From Populus alba (Eukaryota > Streptophyta > Magnoliopsida > Malpighiales > Salicaceae): a stretch of DNA of 64,000 nt. Positions 49,201 through 61,655 of the stretch are shown here, one piece after another. The notes beneath the pieces are model-generated. The model saw nothing but the letters and a program-made list of their open reading frames with translations, ran no database searches and was not told the DNA's origin. A program made the position numbers and the translations under genes. The stretch's first letter is position 1. Every line of letters starts with the position of its first letter. The stretch is taken from NCBI RefSeq assembly GCF_005239225.2, contig NC_133288.1:22326169-22390168 (forward strand), in the 5' to 3' direction.

Positions 49201-52200
49201 ATAATTTGATGCTTTCCACCACCAGTCAAGAGAGAACTCCTCTCCACAGGCTGCCTCTCCTCTTTGATCTTCTCTGCTAGCAGTCACATGGATCTCTCGA
49301 TGACACATGTCTATTCAGTATTCACATTTTTATTGTAGTGCCAGATCATTGCACGAGTTCTGGTTTATTTTCTAATCTTCTTATAATTCAATACTTTCTA
49401 CCACCAGTCAAAAGAGATTATTGCCTCTCCACTTTGATCTTCTCTGCTATTAATCACATGGATCTCTAGATTCTAGATGAGATATGTTTGTTGTGCTGTA
49501 GTGTTATTTTTCAAATTCACTACTTAACATGGGTACACTTGTTATTTGAAATGATGTCAAAGTTTCCTGAATGACTTGCATTAGGATATTCTAAGTGCAA
49601 TGGCGCACTCTGTATAATATTTTGTTTTAATTGACCTAGCTAAATAAATTATGCTTTTCTATTTTTCAATTTTCAGCTTACTTCCTTACTGTCTGAGATC
49701 GGGCTCAACATTCAAGAAGCTCATGCCTTTTCCACAACAGATGGCTACTCCTTAGACGTGTTTGTTGTTGATAATTGGGCACCTGAGGTACTGCACCCAT
49801 TTTGCCCCACCTTAGTATAATCATTGGATTAATAGTTGTTTAACACTGTTGAAGTGGTTTTCAAGATTCACTGTTCAGATTGTATGATAACAGTTTTTGA
49901 TTTGTTATCAGTCACATTTCTTTGTGGGAAGCCACATGTTATAGATCTAAATCAGTGTTTCTTTAACCTCTTCTTTACAAGGTCATAAAAAAAAGTACCT
50001 AAGTGGAATTCTAAATTCATCTCTTATCTTCTGATAATTGTTAAGTCATGACTTACTTCCATAATTATTTACAGGACACAGAGCGGCTTAGAAGCATGCT
50101 GTTTAAGGAAATTCCAAAAATCGAGGTAGCCCTTCTATATGCTACTGGTATATTGCATTTAATGCTAGTGATTAATTTCCAGCGAGCTTATGGCTTGCTG
50201 TATGTTTTGTTTAGGGCTTTGTTTGTTCATGGTTATGTGAATGTATCTTAAAATGTTAAACATGTAACACTGATTGTCATGAACTTCATATCAGTATTTA
50301 TCACCCACACGAGGCCTTGAAGATTTCCCTAAGGATCCTGTAATGGAAGGCTTGAGAAAATCCCTAAAATCTTAGTATAATCATTGGATTAATAGTCGTT
50401 TAAGACTGTTGAAGTGGTTTTCAAGATTCACTGTTCAGATTTTATGATAACAGTTTTTGATTTGTTATCAGTCACATTTCTTTGTGGGAAGCCACATGTT
50501 ATAGGTCTAAATCAGTGTTTCTTTCACCTCTTCATTACAAGGTCATAAAAAAAAGCACCTAAGTGGAATTCTAAATTCATCTCTTATCTTCTGATAATTG
50601 TTAAGTCCTGACTTAGTTCCATAATTATTTACAGGACACAGAGCGGCTTAGAAGCATGCTGTTTAAGGAAATTCCAAAAATCGAGGTAGCCCTTCTACAT
50701 ACTACTGGTATATTGCATTTAATGCTAGTGATTAATTTCCAGCGAGCTTATGGCTTGCTGTATGTTTTGTTTAGGGCTTTGTTTGTGCATGGTTATGTTA
50801 ATGTATGTTAAAATGGTAAACATGTAACACTTTTTATCATGAACTTAGTGCTATTTTAATAATACTCTTTAAATGATTCATCTGTTTATACTTGATCATT
50901 TGAAGTGCTGTGCAGGAGGACGCTGATAAACACACGGTTTATCCTGTTGCGAAGCAAGATCAAATAGGAATCAGTCTTGTCTCTAATCTCATGAATGTCC
51001 CTGCTGATTCAATTGATGTTTGGGAAATTGATGCGCGACTGTTAATATACGAGAAAAAAATTGCAAACGGATCCAGTGGAGATCTGTGAGTTCTTGTCAT
51101 CTTAAGGCCCATGATCTGTTCTTGTTTGAATGCTCTTTGAATTGAATAATTTACTTGAAACAGGTATAAAGGCACCTTCTGCAGTCAAGATGTAGCTATT
51201 AAAGTTCTTAGGGGTGAACATCTAAACAATAAACTTCAGAGTGAATTTAATCAAGAAGTCTTAATCATGAGGTTGGTTGTATTTTTGGTTCTTTATCTAC
51301 CCATCTAAATGCTTACAAAATGCTCTCTGAAATTCTGAAAACATTTGCAGTTACAGCTGGAACTTCAAATATACCAGTGGAATCATGTTTTTATACTGGA
51401 ACTAGATCGAAATGTAAATGTACCAGGTTGATAATCCTGACAATTTTGAAAATTTAATTATTGGATGAGCTGTCATGACTCCTAACAAATATTTTCTGTA
51501 GATGTTTTTTAGTAGTCCAAATGTCCCAAGAAATGCAATTTCAACTCACAAATAGTAAGCAGGGGGTTATGCTTTCTTGTGTGCTGAAGAGGTCATACCA
51601 CATTTCATGTTTTCATGATGTTGATAAAATTGATTGATTGGATGGAGGCATTTCATATTTTAAAGCGGTCATTTACGTAAGGGAACAAGTGAAGTAGCTT
51701 TTCAAAATTCTCATGTATTTCGTGTGACAATTTAGAAATTTGTTCACAAACGCATCATATGTGATGTTTCCACAGTATCAAGTTCCAGAATCTCTCTTGT
51801 AATCTAATTTTCTAGCAATCTTGAGTCCTTTTTCTGTCATGGGAGCATGGATATTGCATTTTAAGTGTTCTCAGTGTTTCATTTCTGATTAGTGAAGTCA
51901 ACTCTTAAAGCACTTAGTTGATTCCCTTAGGGATCTTAAATAAAAAATAAATGTCGCCACTGCACTCTTGCATGGATTTCTTCTCTGTTCCCCTTTAGAC
52001 TCCTTTGCAATTTGCAGGAAGGTTCATCACAAGAATGTTGTGAAATTCATCGGTGCATGCACCAGACCTCCAAGCCTGTGCATCATTACAGGTAATTTCG
52101 AACACTCATGGCTATATGTGTTCCTTGAATTAATTAATTATATGTTGGTTTGTAGTGTAATTTTAATAATGCCCACATGAATGACCCACCTATTTCAATG

Positions 52201-54108
52201 TGTATTGACTTTCTGTTTGCAAATAACCCTTCCCAGAATTTATGTCTGGTGGAAGCATGTATGACTTTCTGCGTAAACAAAAGGGAAGTTTAAGTCTTCA
52301 GTCTTTACTCCGAGTAGCAATTGATGTTTCCGAGGGAATGCACTGCTTGCACCAAAATAATATAGTACATAGAGATCTGAAATCTGCCAATCTCTTGATG
52401 GATGAAAATGGAGTAAGTGGTTCACTTTTTCAGTATTTAATTTACAGTCTGGCCAGTGTTCCTGTTTTTGTTTTTTCTCTTCTGAGTTCTGAAACAGCAA
52501 CAGTTTCAGAACTCAGAAGACAGTACTTTATACTTATCAACTGACCACCATCTTGCATTCAGTTTTACATCTTGCATTCAGTTTTAAGCGATGTATCAAC
52601 ATTTTTTGTTTCTCAGAACTAAATCATGTTTCAAATTGGAAAGCTGCAATAACTGATCAAATCCTCTAGAGAGGAAGCAAGGCAGCCTTGTGAATCAGCT
52701 TTTTCTATAATAGAACATAAGTTTACATCTTTGCTTTACTGGCTATGACTACTAGTGTTTCTTAAAGTTTCAAAAATTTGGCTAGCAGGTAGCTAAAGTT
52801 GCTGATTTTGGTGTTGCTAGAGTGCAAGATCAGTCTGGTGTGATGACAGCAGAAACTGGAACCTATCGCTGGATGGCTCCAGAGGTTGGTGCTGTTGCAC
52901 TGAATAAAATGGATTAGTGAATCACATGATGATTATTGATTAAAACATTTTTATGCATTCGGTTGTTTCATCATGGCTCCATAACATATGTTTCCTTGGT
53001 GTTCGGTTATATAAGGTTATTGAACACAAACCATATGATCATAAAGCTGATGTTTTTAGTTTTGGCATTGTGCTCTGGGAGTTGCTTACTGGAAAGGTAA
53101 CACCACAACCACATTCTCTCTGTTTTGTTAGAAGTAATGAGATATTCTTCTTGTTAATATGTTTAGTTTTTCCAAATTGATGTTTTGTTTTTTTACAAGT
53201 TCTGCAAATGTATGATCACTCAGATTTCATGACAATCATCTATGTTCTTGTGAATGGTATCCCAGCTTCCGTACGAGCATTTGTCTCCATTACAAGCCGC
53301 AGTTGGTGTGGTCCAGCAGGTAGTCCTCCACGATGCCTTATCTTTCTGCTTCAGATGGGATTTTAGTTTTCCATTCAGATAGAAACCAGCCCGTCTTTGG
53401 CTTTGTCTGTTAACTGCCAAACTGCTTCCCGACCAACAGAACCCTGTGCCTGGTATAAACAAAGCAAAGACCAAGCACATGACTAAATGACTTCTTGGTT
53501 AGTGTAGATCCCGTGGACTCATTTTAGGAAGTCTCAAAGGTTGTGTCAAAGAGTCCCGTGCTCCAATCATATTTTTTAATGCCTTGCATCAAAATTAAGA
53601 CAGGTGGGGGAGGGGGTCAAAATTTTAGTTCAATCAGCAATCCCGGAAATAAAAAGATCAGGATCTGGTAAATTCTTTTTATCATCATCCTTTGTGATCA
53701 TGCTGCTTGGTGGTATTGTGATCTGCTGTCATAGAAGCATATTTTGAGCTCAAATTGACTAAGGGACTTGCTAACCACTAATAAAGAGCTGCTGTCCTGA
53801 CATGGATTTCAGGGTCTAAGACCATCAATTCCAAGCCATTCACATCCCAAATTGGCGGAACTGCTTGATAGATGCTGGCAGCAAGACCCATCTTTGAGAC
53901 CTGATTTCTCTGAAATTTTAGAGCTTCTACAGCAGTTAGACAGGATGGTATGTGAAGGATCTAAAATTTCTCCATTCGTTATCGCTGTAGACATTTAGAA
54001 ACTCATCTAATCTCTGAACAGGTTGCTGATGAAAGTCAGGACAAGCAGAAAGGAAAGTCTCCTAGAAGAGTTGAAACTGCAATTGGAGGAGACATACGGG
54101 GATGCTAG
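46298..54108 (+). CDS. ACT-domain Raf-like dual-specificity protein kinase, STY8/17/46 family (copy A)
   Basis: Exons: 46298-46476, 46565-46679, 47802-47887, 47983-48084, 48659-48713, 49677-49787, 50075-50125, 50916-51085, 51164-51271, 52018-52091, 52237-52412, 52789-52884, 53016-53096, 53266-53319, 53813-53947, 54022-54108; 559 residues. STY kinases phosphorylate chloroplast transit peptides in the cytosol and are Raf-like MAPKKKs. An ACT domain (about 165-233, with [13 protein letters not shown] and [18 protein letters not shown]) precedes the kinase domain: glycine loop NGSSGDLYKG at 284-293, K303, [10 protein letters not shown] with D397 and N402, DFG at 415-417, then GTYRWMAPE. All catalytic residues are present. 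Exon 7 is duplicated at 50635-50685; using both adds 17 residues. Exon 3 is best closed at a GC donor (47887); a GT donor 21 bases later also keeps frame. Confidence 0.9.
47888..47982 (+). other. Probable GC-AG intron 3 of the kinase
   Basis: Closing exon 3 at ...CATAG before GCATGG gives the junction [12 protein letters not shown], which agrees with the [12 protein letters not shown] remember from Arabidopsis STY8. The only nearby GT donor (47909, ATT before GTTTGG) fits the consensus poorly and would insert eight other residues in place of the Ser. Copy B has the same sequence at 63241. The donor choice is inference from family sequence. Confidence 0.6.
49811..50286 (+). repeat. Exon-7 duplication, first copy (476 bp)
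   Basis: Direct repeat of 50371-50846, of equal length with about 18 mismatches (roughly 96% identity). It contains part of intron 6, exon 7 (50075-50125) and part of intron 7. The 51-base exon is identical in both copies; every difference lies in intron sequence. Confidence 0.95.
50283..50374 (+). pseudogene. Filler copied from MSL channel exon 1, inside the kinase gene
   Basis: 92 bases that match 55721-55812 of the MSL gene on the same strand with only four mismatches (88 of 92). They sit exactly between the two copies of the exon-7 duplication. Both junctions share 4 bases: ACTT on the left and CTTA on the right. There is no splice context, so it is a non-coding fragment within an intron. 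Confidence 0.95.
50371..50846 (+). repeat. Exon-7 duplication, second copy (476 bp)
   Basis: Second copy, with exon 7' at 50635-50685 flanked by intact acceptor TTTACAG and donor GTAGCC, the same as the first copy. Exon length (51) is a multiple of three, so a transcript with either copy alone (559 residues) or with both (576 residues) stays in frame. Which form is made cannot be told from DNA. Confidence 0.9.
52478..52520. repeat. Perfect 18-bp hairpin in kinase intron 11
   Basis: Arms 52478-52495 and 52503-52520 are exact reverse complements around the 7-base loop AGCAACA. It sits about 65 bases after the exon 11 donor. It is mixed in base composition, so chance is unlikely. Confidence 0.85.
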
Positions 54109-55657
54109 AAGTGAATATTTCATCCATCACAATGCTCGCTTTTGTTCAACCAGGGTTCGGTGCTCTTCCTTGATGAATACAAATACAAATACAAATACAT
54201 CTACATACACACCTCGTCAGTGTACATAAACTGTTGGAGATAAGCACGTACGTTCCCTAACCTTGAAGTTGAACTGTTGATTGTATAGTTGCTCACCAAG
54301 TGTAGAGCTTAGCTTTAGTTTGTGGTGTCCTAGCTCTAGCGTTGTGTCGGTTTTCAGCCAGCGAGAGCGTAGACGTTATGGATGAAGTGTTCAGTGAACT
54401 GCTAGTTCTTTAGAGTAGGGTATTTTTTTTATCCTGTTAAAAGCTTTGGAATTGGGAGTTAATGCTTTAATGAATTTTAATATACCTTCAAGGAGTGATA
54501 AAATCCACGACAAGAATTTAAAGCTTCGGCATATATGCTAAGGAAAAGAGCACTGTTAACTGAAAATGTTCTTACGCCTCAAATCCAGAGCCTTTGCCTT
54601 TCTTGGTTCCTGGTATCTATTCCTTGGGCACATTCCAGCAATGGAAATTCTCTCTGTAAACCCCAGGAAAAATTCCCCAGCTCTTGACAGATGAGAACTG
54701 ATGGAAGAAGAATTTTATGTCGAGAATATATTAAATGAAACGCATATATATGAGAAAGCACATATCATCTTAAGGAAAAGAACTGATTGATTGTTTGGAG
54801 ATTTGTTTTCAGCGCCCTAAAATCCTAGAAATTGTGTGATGCTCTTAATTAATGAATACAAGGCGCGCGCGCGCGTGCATAAAAGAGAGACGATTAAAAA
54901 ATATTTTTTTAATGGGAGAGAATTTTTATTTTTTGGTGGGATTAAATATGATTTTTTCTCTACTTTTTGCGCTTGTCTTTCCCATGTTGTAAATTTCTCA
55001 GTCTTTAATGTTGAGCAACATAATTTTTTTTCATAAAATCCCATCCTAACTGAAAATCGAAACCCAATTTCATAACACATTTAGCTATTGCATTTATGAG
55101 ATTTCCTAATGAAACATAAGATATCCATTTGATGGTTAATTTTTTTCGGTAAATGAATTATGCAAGACTGTAAAATTAGCATCACTCGTCCCATCTTGGT
55201 CATTGGCATGTACAAAAATACCGATAACTGGGAAATATAAATATTCCAGGTCCCAAAATCCCACGCCTAAAACGTTCAAATTTTGCCAAGCAATCTGTTT
55301 TGAAATTCGTGGATGTTTCAGTCGAATCAAATAAGAATTAATGTTAATCAAATATCCTTAGTCGTCTTCTTTACTTTTTAAGACTTCAGCCCAACCAGGG
55401 TGCCTGCACGAGTCTCAGGCCAATTACAAGGAGCACAGAACTCCATGAAAACTTGAGAAGGGCATGCGATTAGAGTTCACTTCTTTGGCAAAGCCAGAGC
55501 CAAAAGAAGAGAATTTATGCCAAAAAACGAATACCATGAACGTGAAAACTGCAAGAGAACAAAAGAGTTGATTCCACCACAAATCTTGCCTTTATTCTCC
55601 AAATCAGTAGCTTCCATGAGCATCTGTGTCCTACTCAAATAGTGTATACTAAAAATA
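54109..55657 (+). other. Spacer between the kinase and MSL genes
   Basis: The kinase 3' untranslated region begins here; an AATACA tandem run at about 54177-54200 lies just past the stop. A (GC)n run is at 54863-54876. The rest is moderately AT-rich without frames of interest, and the last few hundred bases are presumably the MSL promoter and leader. Confidence 0.5.
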
Positions 55658-58600
55658 ATGCTGCACTATCAAAATTCGAATCTTTCTCCATCGACTACTG
55701 TAGTTTACATGCTTAAAAGTACTTCATATCAGTATTTATTACCCACACGAGGCCTTGAAGATTTCCCCAAGGATCCTGTGATGGAAGGCTTGAGAAAATC
55801 CCTGAAATCTTATGGTAGTCAGGCTAAGCAACAACCAGAGCACCTAGAAAAGGAAAAACAAGCTCTACTCCACCATGGCAGCGATTGTCACATTGCCCAG
55901 TTCTCTGGTTCGTTTGGCCAGGATGAGGAAGTTATTGTCAACGTTGACAATATTGCTGATGTTTCTGACAAAGAAACCACTACTGCTTCAAAATCCTGCA
56001 GTGGAAGTCCAAGCAGGAAAGCTACAGGGTCAGCAAAGAAATTCAAAGTGTCGTTTGAGGACGTAATTCATGAAGCTGTCCGGGAAAGAAGCAAGGACTC
56101 CCATCAACCATCTTTCAGCGCTCCTGAGCAAAATTCATGGAGGTTAGTCGTGAACAAGGCGAAGTCCAGATTGATAGACCAGCCTGAGGAACACTATCAA
56201 AGAACTGAGAGAACGGCGAACTCTGATGGAGCTTTGGGTGAAGAAGATGACGATGAAGACGTCCCAGAAGAATATAGGAACATAAAACATAACACGTTGA
56301 TAATGATGCAATGGGTGAGTCTTGTTTTAATCATAGCAGCCTTAGTTTGTAGTCTGTCCATTCCTGTATTAAAGAGGCAGACATTGTGGGATCTTTCACT
56401 GTGGAAATGGGAGATAATGGTTTTGGCACTCATCTCTGGTCGTTTGGTGTCTGGTTGGGGAATTAAGCTTGTTATTATCTTCATCGAAAGCAATTTTCTT
56501 TTGCGGAAACGGGTTCTGTATTTCGTTTATGGGTTGAGGAGGGCCGTTCAGAATTGCCTGTGGTTGGGTTTGGTCTTGTTTATTTGGCACTTGACCTTTG
56601 ATGACAAGGTTGAGAAGAGCAAGAGCAAGATATTGCTTTATGGGACCAAGATTCTGGTGTGTTTCTTTATAGGAACATTAATATGGCTTTTGAAAACCCT
56701 CCTTGTTAAGGTTCTTGCTTCATCCTTCCATGTGAATGCGTTCTTCGAACGAATCCAGGAGGCTCTGTATAATCAATATATAATCGAGTCACTCTCTGGT
56801 TCTCCATTCCCTGAATGGCGAAGCACCAAGGAAGAGGTAGGGGCAGTCACCGGGGTTCAGCAAATACAAAATTCCGGGTCTACTAGTCCCGGTCCTGGTG
56901 ATCTCAAGGAAACTCTCCTTGCAAAGGAAGGTCGTGGAAAGCTACAAAGATGCGCCTCGGTTGGGAAGAAACCTAGATTTTCTAACACAACGCCTAACAA
57001 GAAAGATGAAGAGATTCCAATTGACAAGATGCAAAAGCTAAACCATATGAATATATCAGCTTGGAATATGACGAGGATGATAAATATCATCCGCCATGGT
57101 GCCTTGTCTACTTTAGATGAGCATATACTTGATTCAGACATCAAAGATGACTATTTACTGCATATAAGAAGTGAGCGCCAAGCAAAAGAGGCAGCCAAGA
57201 AAATATTTCAGAAGGTGGCTAAGACAGGAAGCTAGTAAGTTAATTTGCATATTTTCACTCACTGTCAATCCATATCATCTCCATTCAAGCTGACTGACCA
57301 TGATGCTGCCATGGATAGATTCAAAGTATTTTCCTTTCTTATGTTTGTCTCCTGATATTTTTTTACGGCCATTCATCTGATGTTTTGAATCTGTATCTTT
57401 GTAGTAGCCAGATTTACCTTGATGACATGACTCGCTTTATGAATAAAGAAGCAGCATTGAAAGCAATGCATCTCATGGGAATAACACGCGAGGATGAAGG
57501 AATAAGCAAGTCTTCTCTCAAGTCCTGGCTGGTAGTTAATCTCTAAATTTATTGCTTGGCCTACTTTGGTCATTGGTTATTGCTGATTTATTGCTTGCTT
57601 GGACATGGCCCGTCCTGGGCTAAAAAAACAGGGTTAATTAATCCGGTCAAATTTGAGTAATCTATAAACTAACTCGTGATTAGTTGTTTTGATCAAAATT
57701 TAATTTGATTAAAAAAAAAACCAAAATAACATGAATTTAACTCTCTTTTTTTTTATCTTAAATGTTGATATTTTAAATTAATTCGATCAAACTATATCAA
57801 CACTTTCAACTCTTGACCTGAATCTTCAGCTTTGTTGGGTCAAGATTAATAACTTTTCTTCTTGATGTATTTCAAGAGAACGCAATGAAAGAAACTTTCT
57901 TCACCTGTGGTTTAGGTTAACGCGTTCAGAGAGCGAAGGGCACTGGCATTATCTCTCAATGACACAAAAACAGCTGTCGATGAACTTCACAATATGTTGA
58001 GCATCCTCGTCAGCGTCATTATTATGATAATCTGGCTCATTATACTTGGAATTCCTATCTCTCACTTCCTAGTCTTCATAAGTTCCCAGCTTCTGCTGGT
58101 GGTGTTCATCTTCGGAAATACCTGTAAGACCGTGTTTGAAGCAATCATATTCTTGTTCATAATGCACCCATTTGACGTGGGTGATCGCTGCGAGATTGAT
58201 GGAATCCAGGTATACATAGTAATCATGCCAAAGTATCTTTCTCGACATGGCAGTGTTTAACTGATGTTTCTTTGAGCTTCAGCTGAGGGTTGAAGAGATG
58301 AATATATTAACGACAGTGTTTTTGAGGAGCGATAACCAGAAGATCGTATATCCCAACATTGTTCTAGCTAGCAAGCCTATCGGTAACTTCTATCGCAGTC
58401 CAGATATGACGGAGGCAATTGATTTCTCCGTCCACATCTCCACTCCGATGGAAAAGATTTCTAGCTTGAAATACAAAATAAAAGGGTATGTAATTATGAA
58501 TGAAGCTCCACCTATCCTTTTCTTTTTCGTAGTTAAATGGTAGATCAAGGAAGCCATTTTTGCAACCAATGCAGGTATGTTGAAGGAAACAGTAACCACT

Positions 58601-58863
58601 GGCATCAAAATTCAATGGTGGTCGTGACAGATGTTGAGGACATGAACAAAATGAAGATGTCACTTTGGGTCACGCACAGGATGAACCATCAGGAAATGCA
58701 TGAGAGATGGGCCAGGAGAAATCTTCTCCTAGAAGAAATGATCAAAGTGTTCAAAGAGCTCGATATTGAATATCGCATGTTGCCCTTGGATGTGAATATC
58801 AGAAACATGCCGCCTTTGATCTCGAACAGGCTGCCCTCAAACTGGACCACTTGTGCCAATTAA
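55658..58863 (+). CDS. MscS-like mechanosensitive ion channel, MSL10 group
   Basis: Five exons: 55658-57234, 57405-57531, 57916-58209, 58283-58485, 58575-58863; about 829 residues. MSL proteins of this group are plasma-membrane channels opened by membrane tension. A long hydrophilic N-terminus of about 205 residues has an acidic EEDDDEDVPEEY stretch. Four helices follow between about 215 and 350, then a second cytosolic loop (about 375-590). The last two helices (LVSVIIMIIWLIILGI and LLLVVFIFGNTCKTVFEAI) form the pore region. FIMHPFDVGDRCEIDGIQ and EEMNILTTVFLR are hallmarks of the MscS domain. The ATG at 55658 is the first in frame; a later start at 55784 ([12 protein letters not shown]) is possible. 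Exon 2 may start at 57405 or 57408. The 55721-55812 part of exon 1 was copied into the kinase gene. Confidence 0.9.
57402..57407 (+). other. NAGNAG tandem splice acceptor in MSL gene
   Basis: The acceptor of intron 1 reads TTTGTAGTAG, so exon 2 can begin at 57405 or 57408. Both keep the frame: the first gives Tyr-Ser-Gln-Ile, the second Tyr-Gln-Ile. Such sites often produce two protein forms differing by one residue. Confidence 0.6.
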
Positions 58864-61655
58864 TCAATAATTGAAGAAAGATAACACTGGATTGATGAGT
58901 TCCTAATAGGAAACATAGGATTCTAACTCAAGGTTTCAACAAAGATTGCCCCTACTCAAGGCATGTGAACAACATAAGCAGCTGATTCCATGTAAACTGA
59001 ATGTAATCGGTGTAGTTTTTGAATCATTCCTTTGTGGTTAGACTAAATAAATGTGCAATCCCATGGGGGAACACCCCCGAAGTAATGGCGATGCTTCCAA
59101 CTATAAGAATGGTGTCTTTCTACCTAGCAAAACAAAAAAGGGCAATGCTAATACCTTATCAGATGATATTATCAATCAGAAAGTTGAATATGCAAGGTGG
59201 CAAAGCTGCCATCCTCCAAGAAAGATGGATCAAAATGGCCACGACACCTATAACATGGAAAAGCCTAACAATACTAAATAGAAAAAAATATAACTAACTA
59301 AAAAATTATTTATTTTTCAAAAACATTCTTACACTAGTTTTTTGGATTTGAAAAAAAATCGTTATCAAATTCAAATTATTCGTGAGATAGAACCTTTTTA
59401 ATCAGGAAATTATTCTTGCCCAAACCTAGCTTAGCCAGATGTCTGCATAGCGGTTACCTTCCCTGTGATTGTGCTGGCTGGTCACTTGCTGATTCTTGTC
59501 AGTATATCCTTACTCAGCTAGTGTGCAGAAAGAGCAAACTTGGACGGGATAATTTAGAAATATTCATCATTTTATATCCCAAAACCGAGCAATATATATT
59601 AACTACGATCACATTAAAATTAACATGTTTTAAATGATTTAACAAAATAAACATAGTATATAAAATATAAATAAAATTATATTAATCTTAATATTATATA
59701 TATATATATAATTTAACTTAAATGGGTAAAATACGAAAGGTGAGAATAAAAAAATGAAGTTGCAAGGCTTAGGCTTTCAATTTTTAAACCTGGGTTAACT
59801 CGGAGCAAGTTTCAAGTCATTGATCGGATAAATTAATCCTAAATAATTTATTTTTTATATAAAAAATAAAAATAATATCATTTTAAAAAGAAAAAAAAAA
59901 AGTCATGAAGTTAGAATTAATTTGGATGCGTTTCAAAAATTATTTCTCTCTCAATTTAATTAATATGTTTAAAAAATCAATCTAAAATTTTATGAAGATT
60001 CAATAATTAAAAAATATATATTATAAAATTAAAGATAAAATTTAAAATAATTAACACGTAGCAATTTAAATTATTAATGTTGATTTTTTTAAAAAAAAAA
60101 TTGCAACTCTTGAAAAATATATCATGCTTGAAATAAAGATAAAATATTTTGCTAAATTTTTCATTTGATTAAATAGTGTTTTTTTATTAATTTTTTTATA
60201 TAATAAATAAACATTAAAAAATTTAAAAAAATAATTTTAGGAGAACTCCTTCAATTAAATAAATAGGACCTCTATAAAAAATTTCAGCTAGAGTCGTCTA
60301 AAACTATGATACGTTTATTAATAAACCATTTTCATAAAATACCGTTTTAATCACATCACTGATCACCCCATTATAAACTAACCCAAAAAACAATAAAAAA
60401 ATTGTCCGGCTCTAGAAGTTGGTGGGGGGTGGGTGACTTTCTTCAAGCAAGAATTAATTATATTTCATAATGATGTTTGAATCTTTCAATATATATATAT
60501 TTTAATCATCTTTCGATTGTGGAATTAATAGAATAAATCCTACGCCCTGTTTCCTTATAGGTTGCCTAAGATTGGATGACCGCATGTAGCCACTTTGATG
60601 ATTTTACCTCTTGTCTCAACTATTAGATTCTGGTGCTGTTTGAAAATACGGGTATAGATAGTGTTTTTTTTATATTTTTTTAAAATTATTTTAATATGTT
60701 AATATAAAAAAGTTAAAAAAATTATTTTGATATATTTATAAATAAAAAAAATATTTTAAACCATAACACCTAATACAACTTTAAACATACCTTTAAAATT
60801 ACCCGAAAATGAACAATAAAATAATTAATGTTAAATTCTTGTTAGCAAACAACAACACAAGATAAAATATATCTTGTATATCATCAGATTTAAGTCATGT
60901 GATTGATATTATTAATGGTCACTAAAGATTTATATGATCGTTAACTTTAGAACTCGTGAAATTAATCGAGGTATATATAAACTAGACCCGAACACCCACA
61001 TTAATTTTTTTTTTTTAAGTTTATATGTCACTAAATTGTCGACTTCCCTCTCCGTCAACATCTTCCATGCTCATGTTTATGAGAACATTGAAAGGAAAGC
61101 GATGCCCTTTTATGGTGACAATGTTAGCTTCCTCGTTGTATGTTGGCAGTCGTAATTTTAAAAGTTGTTTGATTTTTATTTTTTAAACTTTATATTCATT
61201 TTAATTTGTAATAAAAACTTGGGTTCATAATAAAAAATTAGTTATACCTTCAACGACCATACGAATACCAAAAGGTTCTAATTACTTTTTTTATAATAAA
61301 AAAATAATTTATTTATTTGTTGGTAACAAAAACGTGAATCAAAGCGGTGATACTGGCAAAGCAAAAGGCATTGTTAGAATCCACGTAGATGCGCGCTTAT
61401 GGCTGCGCATTATGCCATCAATTAACGACTTCATTTTCTCTTAACCTCTGCTCTAATCATGTTTATAAATTACTCAATAAACGGAAACAAAGCGAGAGAG
61501 AGAAATTGAAAGAACGAGACAGGGCACTGCTAGCTCTTCTCTTTCTTCATACAAGCAATTTGTCTACTTAAAATTAACGGATTCACGTGCTCGATCACCA
61601 CCGCCATTGATCCTTTTCAAAGAAACCACTCGGCGTTCATTTTTCTCTGTCTTGA
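58864..61655. other. Spacer with the left edge of duplication copy B
   Basis: 58864 to about 59640 is MSL 3' flank without recognised genes. A (TA)n run is at about 59693-59710. From about 59717 the sequence resembles 37783 onwards, and from 60045 it follows copy A closely, including the kinase promoter and leader. MITE-like AT sequence lies at about 60650-60795. Confidence 0.6.
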
